Shown: piece by piece, positions 23,211 to 36,100 of the stretch | Layout: each line of letters begins with the position of its first letter | Position numbering within the stretch: position 1 is the first letter of the stretch | From: Symbiodinium natans | Taxonomy: Eukaryota > Sar > Dinophyceae > Suessiales > Symbiodiniaceae | DNA length: 64,000 nucleotides | Direction of reading: 5' to 3' | Assembly (NCBI GenBank): GCA_905221605.1 | Contig: CAJNDS010002540.1 | Coordinates: forward strand, 97,501-161,500 | Notes under the pieces: model-generated | Database searches by the model: none | The model's input: only the letters and a program-made list of their open reading frames with translations | Told to the model about the DNA's origin: nothing | Made by a program: the position numbers and the translations under genes

Positions 23211-24384
23211 TCAGTTGGAGATGGCAAGCAGCCCAAGAGCCATAGCCGGGGCCAAGTGCATGGTGGTGGTGCCGCTGATTCCGCCGCCGCCCATGGTGGT
23301 TGTGGTGGTAGTAGTGAGGTCCATGAGATCAACGATCACACCGTCCTTCAAGAAGTTTGCCCCGTCGCTGGGCACCACCGCAATCTTGGTGTAGGTAGGG
23401 TTCGTCAGGGTGATGGCGATGGAATACTTCGTGCTGTCACAGCACGTCTCTGATGAGGTCACCTTGAGTGCCGTTCCCAGTGGCGTCAAACCCCCCATCG
23501 CATCCAGGACAGGGGCGCCGCAATCGTCCACAGCGAAGGCGGTGTAGGCGGTGATGTCGGCCTCTTGTCAGACACGCAGTGGGAGTTTAGGGCAGTTTGA
23601 TTCGGTACTAACGAAGTCACGACATGTCACGTGGTCACGAAGTTCGCAACACGAAGTCAGAAGTCACGAGACGGGCCTCGTCCACAACCCCGTTCAGCAT
23701 GTTCTGCCCGAAGTACAGCATGCCTGAGTAGACTCCGGTGCCGTCGTTGGTATCAGTGAAGCTCGCCGCGCAGACCTTGCACTGCAGGTAGGCCTCCGTA
23801 GCCATGAGGAAGGTCTGCCCGCCAGCCGCCTCAGGGCATGCAAAGGTGTATGTGCCAGCTGCAAGGCATTTGGCCAAACTGCCGGTCTGGGCCGCGATGG
23901 TCACTGAGCAGTTTGATCCGTAGGCGAGGTCGGTGCACCCTGAGGCGGCTGTGGCACCCGAAAACTCACCGCCCATGTACGTTACAGCTCCGCAGTTCGG
24001 GGCTGAAGTTGTGGTGGTGGTGGTGGTCGTGGTGGTTGTCGTGGTCGTGGTTGTTGTAGTCGTGGTGGTGGTGGTCGTTGTCGTGGTGGTCGTGGTGGTC
24101 GTGGTGGTGGTGGTCGTTGTCGTGGTGGTCGTGGTGGTCGTTGTGGTTGTGGTGGTTGTTGTGGTCGTGGTGGTTGTGGTGGTCGTTGTGGTTGTGGTGG
24201 TTGTGGTAGTTGTAGTTGTGGTGGTTGTCATGGTGGTTGTTGTGCAGGCGGCGACGGTGGTCATCGTCTTCACCGTCATTCCTGGTGTGGCGGTGATGCT
24301 GGATGGAATGCCCGCCCAGCAAGTCTGGGAGGCTGCCAAGCTTGCCAGCGACAGCAGAACCGAGCAAATCATCTTCATGGCCAT
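23211..24384 (-). CDS. Secreted threonine-tract protein, array copy 2
   Basis: Exon 1 23677-24384, exon 2 23211-23561, 352 residues. Exon 1 encodes the same 236 residues as copy 1. Exon 2 carries the MGGGG and CDSTKYS variants. It shares with copies 1 and 6 the GGCGGTGATG form just inside exon 2, where copies 3-5 have a silent change. Confidence 0.82.
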
Positions 24385-25345
24385 GGCGCAGATGCTACGA
24401 AGCTACCTTAAGCGGCCTGTGCTCCCAAGTCTTGTCAAATCGGCTTGAGTCGCATACACCGGCGAACGAACGCTTCGAAGAAAAGCAGGTCGAGCTGAAC
24501 CAACAACCTCCCTGCGGAACTTGTGGCATGGTCCTCTTTGGCAGACTCTCGCGCTTCGTGCTTTTGTGGCGCCTGTGCCCACGCATGCATGCCACTTGCT
24601 CAAAAGCAGGGAAGGCTGTGCCATCCATCTCGTTGTCGGACTCGCACTTCGACGCGGCGGCACACGCCCTGGACCCCCCCCTCCCCCCCCCTCGTACTTC
24701 TACGGATTCCCGTGCTTTGGCGTTTGCATACAGTTCTTCGGGCTCTTCTGGTATGCTGACCATACCTAACCCATACCTGACCTAGAATGACCTATACTGA
24801 GTCATGGGCGCCTTGGTCTCCGGCGCGTTTAGGCATGACATTCCCCGCAACAAATCCTGAAAGCGGACCTCGCGGCTCCCTGTGGTCCCCCCCAAGAAAG
24901 GCCTCTTTTCGTCCCTCTGCACAAGTCACTGTAGGCCCAGGTATTCCAGGCCCCGGTGTGTTGTGGCGGAGTACGCTGAAAAGGCCCCAGCTGAGACTTC
25001 ACCGACTTCGCCGGCTTGATGCTGGAGGCGCAAAATGTCCCAGGAAGAGTGGAGCATCCCAAGTCAAGCTGCCCAGAACTTCAGGGGTTTCTGGGGTTGT
25101 AGCGATGGTCCTGTAACTCAGGTGCTCAAACTCCCAGTGAAAGAGACGTGTCGCGCCAAGCCATGCGGCAGAGACAACATGTACACACACACACACAGAG
25201 ACACCTCGAAAGGGGACTGCGGCTTTTTTTCATATTTCACAACACATAAGAATGACTCCAGCAGCAATGGCTTGCAGCCGATCCTAACATTACTTCTCTC
25301 CAACCTGAGACCGGTGAGACATATTGCCTCGCCGATCTCAGTAGC

Positions 25346-26519
25346 TCAGTTGGAGATGGCAAGCAGCCCAAGAGCCATAGCCGGGGCCAAGTGCATGGTG
25401 GTGGTGCCGCTGATTCCGCCGCCGCCCATGGTGGTTGTGGTGGTAGTAGTGAGGTCCATGAGATCAACGATCACACCGTCCTTCAAGAAGTTTGCCCCGT
25501 CGCTGGGCACCACCGCAATCTTGGTGTAGGTAGGGTTCGTCAGGGTGATGGCGATGGAATACTTCGTGCTGTCACAGCACGTCTCTGATGAGGTCACCTT
25601 GAGTGCCGTTCCCAGTGGCGTCAAACCCCCCATCGCATCCAGGACAGGGGCGCCGCAATCGTCCACAGCGAAGGCGGTGTAGGCAGTGATGTCGGCCTCT
25701 TGTCAGACACGCAGTGGGAGTTTAGGGCAGTTTGATTCGGTACTAACGAAGTCACGACATGTCACGTGGTCACGAAGTTCGCAACACGAAGTCAGAAGTC
25801 ACGAGACGGGCCTCGTCCACAACCCCGTTCAGCATGTTCTGCCCGAAGTACAGCATGCCTGAGTAGACTCCGGTGCCGTCGTTGGTATCAGTGAAGCTCG
25901 CCGCGCAGACCTTGCACTGCAGGTAGGCCTCCGTAGCCATGAGGAAGGTCTGCCCGCCAGCCGCCTCAGGGCATGCAAAGGTGTATGTGCCAGCTGCAAG
26001 GCATTTGGCCAAACTGCCGGTCTGGGCCGCGATGGTCACTGAGCAGTTTGATCCGTAGGCGAGGTCGGTGCACCCTGAGGCGGCTGTGGCACCCGAAAAC
26101 TCACCGCCCATGTACGTTACAGCTCCGCAGTTCGGGGCTGAAGTTGTGGTGGTGGTGGTGGTCGTGGTGGTTGTCGTGGTCGTGGTTGTTGTAGTCGTGG
26201 TGGTGGTGGTCGTTGTCGTGGTGGTCGTGGTGGTCGTGGTGGTGGTGGTCGTTGTCGTGGTGGTCGTGGTGGTCGTTGTGGTTGTGGTGGTTGTTGTGGT
26301 CGTGGTGGTTGTGGTGGTCGTTGTGGTTGTGGTGGTTGTGGTAGTTGTAGTTGTGGCGGTTGTCATGGTGGTTGTTGTGCAGGCGGCGACGGTGGTCATC
26401 GTCTTCACCGTCATTCCTGGTGTGGCGGTGATGCTGGATGGAATGCCCGCCCAGCAAGTCTGGGAGGCTGCCAAGCTTGCCAGCGACAGCAGAACCGAGC
26501 AAATCATCTTCATGGCCAT
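25346..26519 (-). CDS. Secreted threonine-tract protein, array copy 3
   Basis: Exon 1 25812-26519, exon 2 25346-25696, 352 residues. It differs from copy 2 by one Thr to Ala near the start of the threonine tract (codon changed near 26355) and by a silent change in exon 2. The tract length is otherwise unchanged. Confidence 0.82.
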
Positions 26520-27476
26520 GGCGCAGATGCTACGAAGCTACCTTAAGCGGCCTGTGCTCCCAAGTCTTGTCAAATCGGCTTGAGTCGCATACACCGGCGA
26601 ACGAACGCTTCGAAGAAAAGCAGGTCGAGCTGAACCAACAACCTCCCTGCGGAACTTGTGGCATGGTCCGCTTTGGCAGACTCTCGCGCTTCGTGCTTTT
26701 GTGGCGCCTGTGCCCACGCATGCATGCCACTTGCTCAAAAGCAGGGAAGGCTGTGCCATCCATCTCGTTGTCGGACTCGCACTTCGACGCGGCGGCACAC
26801 GCCCTGGACCCCCCCCCCCCCCTCGTACTTCTACGGATTCCCGTGCTTTGGCGTTTGCATACAGTTCTTCGGGCTCTTCTGGTATGCTGACCATACCTAA
26901 CCCATACCTGACCTAGAATGACCTATACTGAGTCATGGGCGCCTTGGTCTCCGGCGCGTGTAGGCATGACATTCCCCGCAACAAATCCTGAAAGCGGACC
27001 TCGCGGCTCCCTGTGGTCCCCCCCAAGAAAGGCCTCTTTTCGTCCCTCTGCACAAGTCACTGTAGGCCCAGGTATTCCAGGCCCCGGTGTGTTGTGGCGG
27101 AGTACGCTGAAAAGGCCCCAGCTGAGACTTCACCGACTTCGCCGGCTTGATGCTGGAGGCGCAAAATGTCCCAGGAAGAGTGGAGCATCCCAAGTCAAGC
27201 TGCCCAGAACTTCAGGGGTTTCTGGGGTTGTAGCGATGGTCCTGTAACTCAGGTGCTCAAACTCCCAGTGAAAGAGACGTGTCGCGCCAAGCCATGCAGC
27301 AGAGAGAACATGTACACACACACACACACAGACACCTCGAAAGGGGACTGCGGCTTTTTTTCATATTTCACAACACATAAGAATGACTCCAGCAGCAATG
27401 GCTTGCAGCCGATCCTAACATTACTTCTCTCCAACCTGAGACCGGTGAGACATATTGCCTCGCCGATCTCAGTAGC

Positions 27477-28650
27477 TCAGTTGGAGATGGCAAGCAGCCC
27501 AAGAGCCATAGCCGGGGCCAAGTGCATGGTGGTGGTGCCGCTGATTCCGCCGCCGCCCATGGTGGTTGTGGTGGTAGTAGTGAGGTCCATGAGATCAACG
27601 ATCACACCGTCCTTCAAGAAGTTTGCCCCGTCGCTGGGCACCACCGCAATCTTGGTGTAGGTAGGGTTCGTCAGGGTGATGGCGATGGAATACTTCGTGC
27701 TGTCACAGCACGTCTCTGATGAGGTCACCTTGAGTGCCGTTCCCAGTGGCGTCAAACCCCCCATCGCATCCAGGACAGGGGCGCCGCAATCGTCCACAGC
27801 GAAGGCGGTGTAGGCAGTGATGTCGGCCTCTTGTCAGACACGCAGTGGGAGTTTAGGGCAGTTTGATTCGGTACTAACGAAGTCACGACATGTCACGTGG
27901 TCACGAAGTTCGCAACACGAAGTCAGAAGTCACGAGACGGGCCTCGTCCACAACCCCGTTCAGCATGTTCTGCCCGAAGTACAGCATGCCTGAGTAGACT
28001 CCGGTGCCGTCGTTGGTATCAGTGAAGCTCGCGGCGCAGACCTTGCACTGCAGGTAGGCCTCCGTAGCCATGAGGAAGGTCTGCCCGCCAGCCGCCTCAG
28101 GGCATGCAAAGGTGTATGTGCCAGCTGCAAGGCATTTGGCCAAACTGCCGGTCTGGGCCGCGATGGTCACTGAGCAGTTTGATCCGTAGGCGAGGTCGGT
28201 GCACCCTGAGGCGGCTGTGGCACCCGAAAACTCACCGCCCATGTACGTTACAGCTCCGCAGTTCGGGGCTGAAGTTGTGGTGGTGGTGGTGGTCGTGGTG
28301 GTTGTCGTGGTCGTGGTTGTTGTAGTCGTGGTGGTGGTGGTCGTTGTCGTGGTGGTCGTGGTGGTCGTGGTGGTGGTGGTCGTTGTCGTGGTGGTCGTGG
28401 TGGTCGTTGTGGTTGTGGTGGTTGTTGTGGTCGTGGTGGTTGTGGTGGTCGTTGTGGTTGTGGTGGTTGTGGTAGTTGTAGTTGTGGTGGTTGTCATGGT
28501 GGTTGTTGTGCAGGCGGCGACGGTGGTCATCGTCTTCACCGTCATTCCTGGTGTGGCGGTGATGCTGGATGGAATGCCCGCCCAGCAAGTCTGGGAGGCT
28601 GCCAAGCTTGCCAGCGACAGCAGAACCGAGCAAATCATCTTCATGGCCAT
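27477..28650 (-). CDS. Secreted threonine-tract protein, array copy 4
   Basis: Exon 1 27943-28650, exon 2 27477-27827, 352 residues. Its protein equals copy 2; a silent C to G change at about 28032 marks this copy. Its 5' spacer is the short form. Confidence 0.82.
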
Positions 28651-29459
28651 GGCGCAGATGCTACGAAGCTACCTTAAGCGGCCTGTGCTCCCAAGTCTTG
28701 TCAAATCGGCTTGAGTCGCATACACCGGCGAACGAACGCTTCGAAGAAAAGCAGGTCGAGCTGAACCAACAACCTCCCTGCGGAACTTGTGGCATGGTCC
28801 GCTTTGGCAGACTCTCGCGCTTCGTGCTTTTGTGGCGCCTGTGCCCACGCATGCATGCCACTTGCTCAAAAGCAGGGAAGGCTGTGCCATCCAGCTCGTT
28901 GTCGGACTCGCACTTCGACGTGGGCGCCTTGGTCTCCGGCGTTTAGGCATGACATTCCCCGCAACAAATCCTGAAAGCGGACCTCGCGGCTCCCTGTGGT
29001 CCCCCCCAAGAAAGGCCTCTTTTCGTCCCTCTGCACAAGTCACTGTAGGCCCAGGTATTCCAGGCCCCGGTGTGTTGTGGCGGAGTACGCTGAAAAGGCC
29101 CCAGCTGAGACTTCACCGACTTCGCCGGCTTGATGCTGGAGGCGCAAAATGTCCCAGGAAGAGTGGAGCATCCCAAGTCAAGCTGCCCAGAACTTCAGGG
29201 GTTTCTGGGGTTGTAGCGATGGTCCTGTAACTCAGGTGCTCAAACTCCCAGTGAAAGAGACGTGTCGCGCCAAGCCATGCGGCAGAGACAACATGTACAC
29301 ACACACACACAGAGACACCTCGAAAGGGGACTGCGGCTTTTTTTCATATTTCACAACACATAAGAATGACTCCAGCAGCAATGGCTTGCAGCCGATCCTA
29401 ACATTACTTCTCTCCAACCTGAGACCGGTGAGACATATTGCCTCGCCGATCTCAGTAGC

Positions 29460-30633
29460 TCAGTTGGAGATGGCAAGCAGCCCAAGAGCCATAGCCGGGG
29501 CCAAGTGCATGGTGGTGGTGCCGCTGATTCCGCCGCCGCCCATGGTGGTTGTGGTGGTAGTAGTGAGGTCCATGAGATCAACGATCACACCGTCCTTCAA
29601 GAAGTTTGCCCCGTCGCTGGGCACCACCGCAATCTTGGTGTAGGTAGGGTTCGTCAGGGTGATGGCGATGGAATACTTCGTGCTGTCACAGCACGTCTCT
29701 GATGAGGTCACCTTGAGTGCCGTTCCCAGTGGCGTCAAACCCCCCATCGCATCCAGGACAGGGGCGCCGCAATCGTCCACAGCGAAGGCGGTGTAGGCAG
29801 TGATGTCGGCCTCTTGTCAGACACGCAGTGGGAGTTTAGGGCAGTTTGATTCGGTACTAACGAAGTCACGACATGTCACGTGGTCACGAAGTTCGCAACA
29901 CGAAGTCAGAAGTCACGAGACGGGCCTCGTCCACAACCCCGTTCAGCATGTTCTGCCCGAAGTACAGCATGCCTGAGTAGACTCCGGTGCCGTCGTTGGT
30001 ATCAGTGAAGCTCGCCGCGCAGACCTTGCACTGCAGGTAGGCCTCCGTAGCCATGAGGAAGGTCTGCCCGCCAGCCGCCTCAGGGCATGCAAAGGTGTAC
30101 GTGCCAGCTGCAAGGCATTTGGCCAAACTGCCGGTCTGGGCCGCGATGGTCACTGAGCAGTTTGATCCGTAGGCGAGGTCGGTGCACCCTGAGGCGGCTG
30201 TGGCACCCGAAAACTCACCGCCCATGTACGTTACAGCTCCGCAGTTCGGGGCTGAAGTTGTGGTGGTGGTGGTGGTCGTGGTGGTTGTCGTGGTCGTGGT
30301 TGTTGTAGTCGTGGTGGTGGTGGTCGTTGTCGTGGTGGTCGTGGTGGTCGTGGTGGTGGTGGTCGTTGTCGTGGTGGTCGTGGTGGTCGTTGTGGTTGTG
30401 GTGGTTGTTGTGGTCGTGGTGGTTGTGGTGGTCGTTGTGGTTGTGGTGGTTGTGGTAGTTGTAGTTGTGGTGGTTGTCATGGTGGTTGTTGTGCAGGCGG
30501 CGACGGTGGTCATCGTCTTCACCGTCATTCCTGGTGTGGCGGTGATGCTGGATGGAATGCCCGCCCAGCAAGTCTGGGAGGCTGCCAAGCTTGCCAGCGA
30601 CAGCAGAACCGAGCAAATCATCTTCATGGCCAT
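29460..30633 (-). CDS. Secreted threonine-tract protein, array copy 5
   Basis: Exon 1 29926-30633, exon 2 29460-29810, 352 residues. Protein as copy 2; it has its own silent T to C change near 30100. The 5' spacer is the short form, as in copy 4. Confidence 0.82.
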
Positions 30634-31443
30634 GGCGCAGATGCTACGAAGCTACCTTAAGCGGCCTGTGCTCCCAAGTCTTGTCAAATCGGCTTGAGTC
30701 GCATACACCGGCGAACGAACGCTTCGAAGAAAAGCAGGTCGAGCTGAACCAACAACCTCCCTGCGGAACTTGTGGCATGGTCCGCTTTGGCAGACTCTCG
30801 CGCTTCGTGCTTTTGTGGCGCCTGTGCCCACGCATGCATGCCACTTGCTCAAAAGCAGGGAAGGCTGTGCCATCCAGCTCGTTGTCGGACTCGCACTTCG
30901 ACGTGGGCGCCTTGGTCTCCGGCGTTTAGGCATGACATTCCCCGCAACAAATCCTGAAAGCGGACCTCGCGGCTCCCTGTGGTCCCCCCCAAGAAAGGCC
31001 TCTTTTCGTCCCTCTGCACAAGTCACTGTAGGCCCAGGTATTCCAGGCCCCGGTGTGTTGTGGCGGAGTACGCTGAAAAGGCCCCAGCTGAGACTTCACC
31101 GACTTCGCCGGCTTGATGCTGGAGGCGCAAAACGTCCCAAGGAAGAGTGGAGCATCCCAAGTCAAGCTGCCCAGAACTTCAGGGGTTTCTGGGGTTGTAG
31201 CGATGGTCCTGTAACTCAGGTGCTCAAACTCCCAGTGAAAGAGACGTGTCGCGCCAAGCCATGCGGCAGAGACAACATGTACACACACACACACACAGAC
31301 ACCTCGAAAGGGGACTGCGGCTTTTTTTCATATTTCACAACACATAAGAATGACTCCAGCAGCAATGGCTTGCAGCCGATCCTAACATTACTTCTCTCCA
31401 ACCTGAGACCGGTGAGACATATTGCCTCGCCGATCTCAGTAGC

Positions 31444-32617
31444 TCAGTTGGAGATGGCAAGCAGCCCAAGAGCCATAGCCGGGGCCAAGTGCATGGTGGT
31501 GGTGCCGCTGATTCCGCCGCCGCCCATGGTGGTTGTGGTGGTAGTAGTGAGGTCCATGAGATCAACGATCACACCGTCCTTCAAGAAGTTTGCCCCGTCG
31601 CTGGGCACCACCGCAATCTTGGTGTAGGTAGGGTTCGTCAGGGTGATGGCGATGGAATACTTCGTGCTGTCACAGCACGTCTCTGATGAGGTCACCTTGA
31701 GTGCCGTTCCCAGTGGCGTCAAACCCCCCATCGCATCCAGGACAGGGGCGCCGCAATCGTCCACAGCGAAGGCGGTGTAGGCGGTGATGTCGGCCTCTTG
31801 TCAGACACGCAGTGGGAGTTTAGGGCAGTTTGATTCGGTACTAACGAAGTCACGACATGTCACGTGGTCACGAAGTTCGCAACACGAAGTCAGAAGTCAC
31901 GAGACGGGCCTCGTCCACAACCCCGTTCAGCATGTTCTGCCCGAAGTACAGCATGCCTGAGTAGACTCCGGTGCCGTCGTTGGTATCAGTGAAGCTCGCC
32001 GCGCAGACCTTGCACTGCAGGTAGGCCTCCGTAGCCATGAGGAAGGTCTGCCCGCCAGCCGCCTCAGGGCATGCAAAGGTGTATGTGCCAGCTGCAAGGC
32101 ATTTGGCCAAACTGCCGGTCTGGGCCGCGATGGTCACTGAGCAGTTTGATCCGTAGGCGAGGTCGGTGCACCCTGAGGCGGCTGTGGCACCCGAAAACTC
32201 ACCGCCCATGTACGTTACAGCTCCGCAGTTCGGGGCTGAAGTTGTGGTGGTGGTGGTGGTCGTGGTGGTTGTCGTGGTCGTGGTTGTTGTAGTCGTGGTG
32301 GTGGTGGTCGTTGTCGTGGTGGTCGTGGTGGTCGTGGTGGTGGTGGTCGTTGTCGTGGTGGTCGTGGTGGTCGTTGTGGTTGTGGTGGTTGTTGTGGTCG
32401 TGGTGGTTGTGGTGGTCGTTGTGGTTGTGGTGGTTGTGGTAGTTGTAGTTGTGGTGGTTGTCATGGTGGTTGTTGTGCAGGCGGCGACGGTGGTCATCGT
32501 CTTCACCGTCATTCCTGGTGTGGCGGTGATGCTGGATGGAATGCCCGCCCAGCAAGTCTGGGAGGCTGCCAAGCTTGCCAGCGACAGCAGAACCGAGCAA
32601 ATCATCTTCATGGCCAT
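31444..32617 (-). CDS. Secreted threonine-tract protein, array copy 6
   Basis: Exon 1 31910-32617, exon 2 31444-31794, 352 residues. The 3' half matches copies 2-5, while the sequence 5' of the ATG matches copy 1 (ACATCGGCG rather than ACACCGGCG near 32690, then the same TCCCAACATCTCCC-containing spacer). It is therefore a mosaic and marks the 5' edge of the array. Confidence 0.82.
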
Positions 32618-33120
32618 GGCGCAGATGCTACGAAGCTACCTTAAGCGGCCTGTGCTCCCAAGTCTTGTCAAATCGGCTTGAGTCGCATACATCGGCGAAC
32701 GAACGCTTCGAAGAAAAGCAGGTCGAGCTGAACCAACAACCTCCCTGCGGAACTTGTGGCATGGTCCGCTTGGCAGACTCCTGCGCTTCGTGCTTTTGTG
32801 GCGCCCGTGCCCACCCATGCCCCCCCCAACTTCCCAACATCTCCCAACCCCTCACCTGCTCAAAAGCAGGGAAGGCTGCGCCATCTCGTTGTCGGGGCGA
32901 ATCGTACTTCGACCACCGCACGCCTGGGAAGCCCCCACCCCCTCGGACTTCTACGGGTCCCCGTACTTGGGACCCCTACAGTATTGTCGGGCCGCGGCGG
33001 TGAATCTGTAAGGAGTTTGCAAATGCCGTGTCAGGTTGTTCTGACACCGGCCTTTTCTCTGCGTAGGCACAAAGAACCCCAGAGATCTTAGAGGTCCCCA
33101 AGGTTCCAGTGCCCTACCGG

Positions 33121-36100
33121 AGTATCATTCGGTTCCTGAAACAGGGCCTTCTTACAAGTGGCACAAACTGCTTAAAACTTCTTGAAACTGCGCAAACTCA
33201 CCCGCAACTACCTCAAACTGCTTGAAACTGCCTGAACCTACCCATAACGACCCAAACGCTCTACTAATGAAGGGGCTTTCTCACATCACACTTCAGAGTA
33301 GATTCCAACATATGGAAACATCCGACAAATTCGCAAGAGAAGGAATCTTAGAACTAACAAAATATCCTTCGGAAAGTATGCGGCGTCTAGGACTCACACG
33401 CTCTTTTCATAGTTGATAGACGATAGTATTCCATTCTAGATTTCATGATTTGGCAATCCAAAATCAGCAATAAACATGTCCCAAAACGACCATAGCATTC
33501 CACAAACTACCAAAACTACATTTATCTACCATGATTTTCCAAAAACTGCCAAACACTACCAAAAACTCCCAAAGCCTGCCAAAAACTACAAAAACTCCGA
33601 AAACTACCAAAAACTACCAAAAACTACCAAAAACTACCGAAAACTACCGAAAACTTCCGGTAGCGACAATGACCAAATTCTTTATCAAAACTCCAAAAGC
33701 TGCTGCACAAGCCAAACGTTGCGTTTATTTTTGCTTTAAAATTTCAACACCCCGCCAGCAAAACTATACAAGGTCGGCTGAACCCAAACCCTGCAGCAAC
33801 AAGGTGTTTCCGCCCTGCTGACTCAACATCCTCAAACCACCCTCGGGACACACGATGTCATGTTTCCGCGATGGTAGCTTCTAGTGGTTTTTGGAAGTGC
33901 CGATTCATGCACCAGAACCCCCTTCTGTGAAGGACCCATAAGTTTACTAAAGAGAGTAGACCGGAGTAGCGACCTTCCCTGAAAAAAGCGCGCCGTGCGC
34001 TTCAGAAAGCTCGGGTGCTCTGGTCAGGGCCATGGAATCGGGAGCTGCAGAGCTGATCAAGTGACGCTTCTCCAGCACCTTCGAGGAGTGGAGCCAGGCC
34101 AGGCCGGGCTCAGAACTAGCAAAGGTTCACCGGACCGTGGGGCTGCTTCGGTCGCATTGCAGAGCTGTCAAGCCCGTCTTCTCTATAGGAACTCATGAGT
34201 TTTCTTGAGCTTGTGGAACTAGCCCGAAAGGGCGCCGTAGAGACTGATTCGGGTTTAATGACCCTTCCTGAGTCACTTTTCATGCGAAACGTTTCAGGTC
34301 CAGCGGCTGCCAGCGATCTTGCAGGGGGGCTCCTGTGGACATTCAGTAGGCATGCAATGTGCGAGGCGGGGGTGTGGGGGGCGGTTTGTTTCTTGGCACT
34401 GCACCCAACTATTGTGTGAGAGCTCTGTCTTTCCCAGGGAAACGACACGGCTTTCGTGAGAAGAAACTCGTCCGAGGTCACCGTTGTCTGAGCCCCGGTC
34501 ACGAAGCGCGTTTTGTGCGCTCAATAGAAAGCACTAGAACGGCATTCTCAGAATGGCATGGTAAGGTCAGGATCGTTAAAGACAGCCGTGCGACAACCGC
34601 AACCGCCGCCGCTGGCTGCCGCTAGCCATCACACGGTGCCCGGCCCACCTCACCATGCACCAGTCACCAGCTCGGCGCACCAAGTGGCCAAGTTCGTGCG
34701 CAATGCTCACAGGAGCTTGCAGGGGTGCAGCCAGCAGTGTGGTCCGCGAGCTGTGCGAGATGGTGCGCACGCTGGCTGCAGAGCCGGCATGCCAGCCGCG
34801 CAGGCCCAGGACCCGAGCAGCCGGAATCACTCTGGCGCTTGTGCAATCACCCTCGGCCTCGCGGCCCTCTCGCAGCCACGGGAGTGGGGGCGGATCCGAA
34901 TAGCAACGCCCGCTCTGAGTGTGAGTGTTGCTCAATGCCGTAAATGGCCTGGCGGCCTGGCTCTTAACATGCCACCTGGTGGAAAGCAGCTTCGAGTCCG
35001 CCATGCAGTGCCGGGGGCCCGGGCTGTGTGGGGCTAGGTTGCGTCGCAAGCCGCGTGAGCCGAGGCTGCGTGTTGCGCGGCGGTAGATCAAGCACACCCC
35101 CGCCTCACAAGTGCGCGCAGGGGAGTGCGGTCCCGGCTAATTCTGTACTACGTTGCACGGCAAGGCTGCTGAAATCTCTTTCAAACGATCTCCGTTGAGC
35201 ACGCAAAATTCTGTGGGGCAGAAGACACCTTAGGATGCGCTCAAAAAGCCGGAAACCGCGCTCTCTTATGGTCAGCCACGACCTTTTGTATCCTTGTACC
35301 GTCCCTCTACCGTGGTTTAAGATTTACTGCTCGGGAAACACTTTTTGGGGGGTTAGAAGTATATAGTATAGAGTTGAAACTGAAACCTATTTCTGAAGTG
35401 TTGCCACCAGATCTACAGTACGGTCTGGAATCACTCCGCATTGTTTAAGCATGTTGTGGTGATGATTCGAATTGCAAAGTAGGTGTGGTGTGCATGTACA
35501 CAGTGTTTGAGCTGTGGTGAAAGTCGTTCGTTTGTCGTTCGTACGTTGTCCGTCCGTTTGTAGGACAACCGCTGCTCTTGGAGGTGAAGTGCCTCTTGCG
35601 TGTCAGGAAACCGCAGGCACGCAGAAGTAGCGTCGCAGCTGCCATAGGCAACTTGGAGTGTTGGCTTGCTGAGAGTGTTGTATAAGCTAGGAAGCTTTGA
35701 CCTGAACCGTAGAAGTGCTTGAAGAGTCTAGGAGTGGATCCCCTGTCAACGCCACGCAAGCCAGGCATGCTCGGGCCGCATGCTTCCCAGTGGATAGCGA
35801 GGCAGCGAGGCTAGCGGAGGAATTGGCTAACTGGTGAAGGGCTTCCTTTGGGCGAATTTTCAACATCGCAAGGCGCTAGTTGCCATGCTCACTCCGGGAT
35901 GTGGCGGCACTTTGGGGCACTTTATCTGCATGTCAAAAACCGGAGCGACCTTGAAGGGTAGCGCTGGCAAGCTGGAGCCCCTCCAGCAGCACATGGAAGG
36001 TCATGGCATGATCAGAGACATTGATAGAGCACCTTCATGAGCTCCGTGTGCCTCCTTACCGGTCTATACCGTCACGTCTGGCCTTCCATTTCAAGGAAGG

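Larger units (their letters stand above)
22697..33120. repeat. Direct tandem array of five gene-bearing units (copies 2-6)
   Basis: Unit starts, aligned on the same TAGGCATGACATTCC motif, are 22697, 24830, 26961, 28944 and 30927, giving periods of 2133, 2131, 1983 and 1983. Each unit holds a 3' spacer with a CA run, exon 2, the short intron, exon 1 and a 5' spacer, all with the gene on the minus strand. Units 4 and 5 lack about 150 bases of 5' spacer present in units 2 and 3. Unit 6 ends in a different 5' flank shared with copy 1. Confidence 0.95.

Noticed and set aside
23203-23225. TAGCTCAGTTGG, a perfect tRNA A-box-like string in array units 2-6
   Set aside because: It falls in the coding end of exon 2, and no B box or cloverleaf can be drawn nearby.
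33538-33660. Possible CRISPR-like repeat array
   Set aside because: The units are contiguous about 10-mers without spacers, and the genome is eukaryotic.
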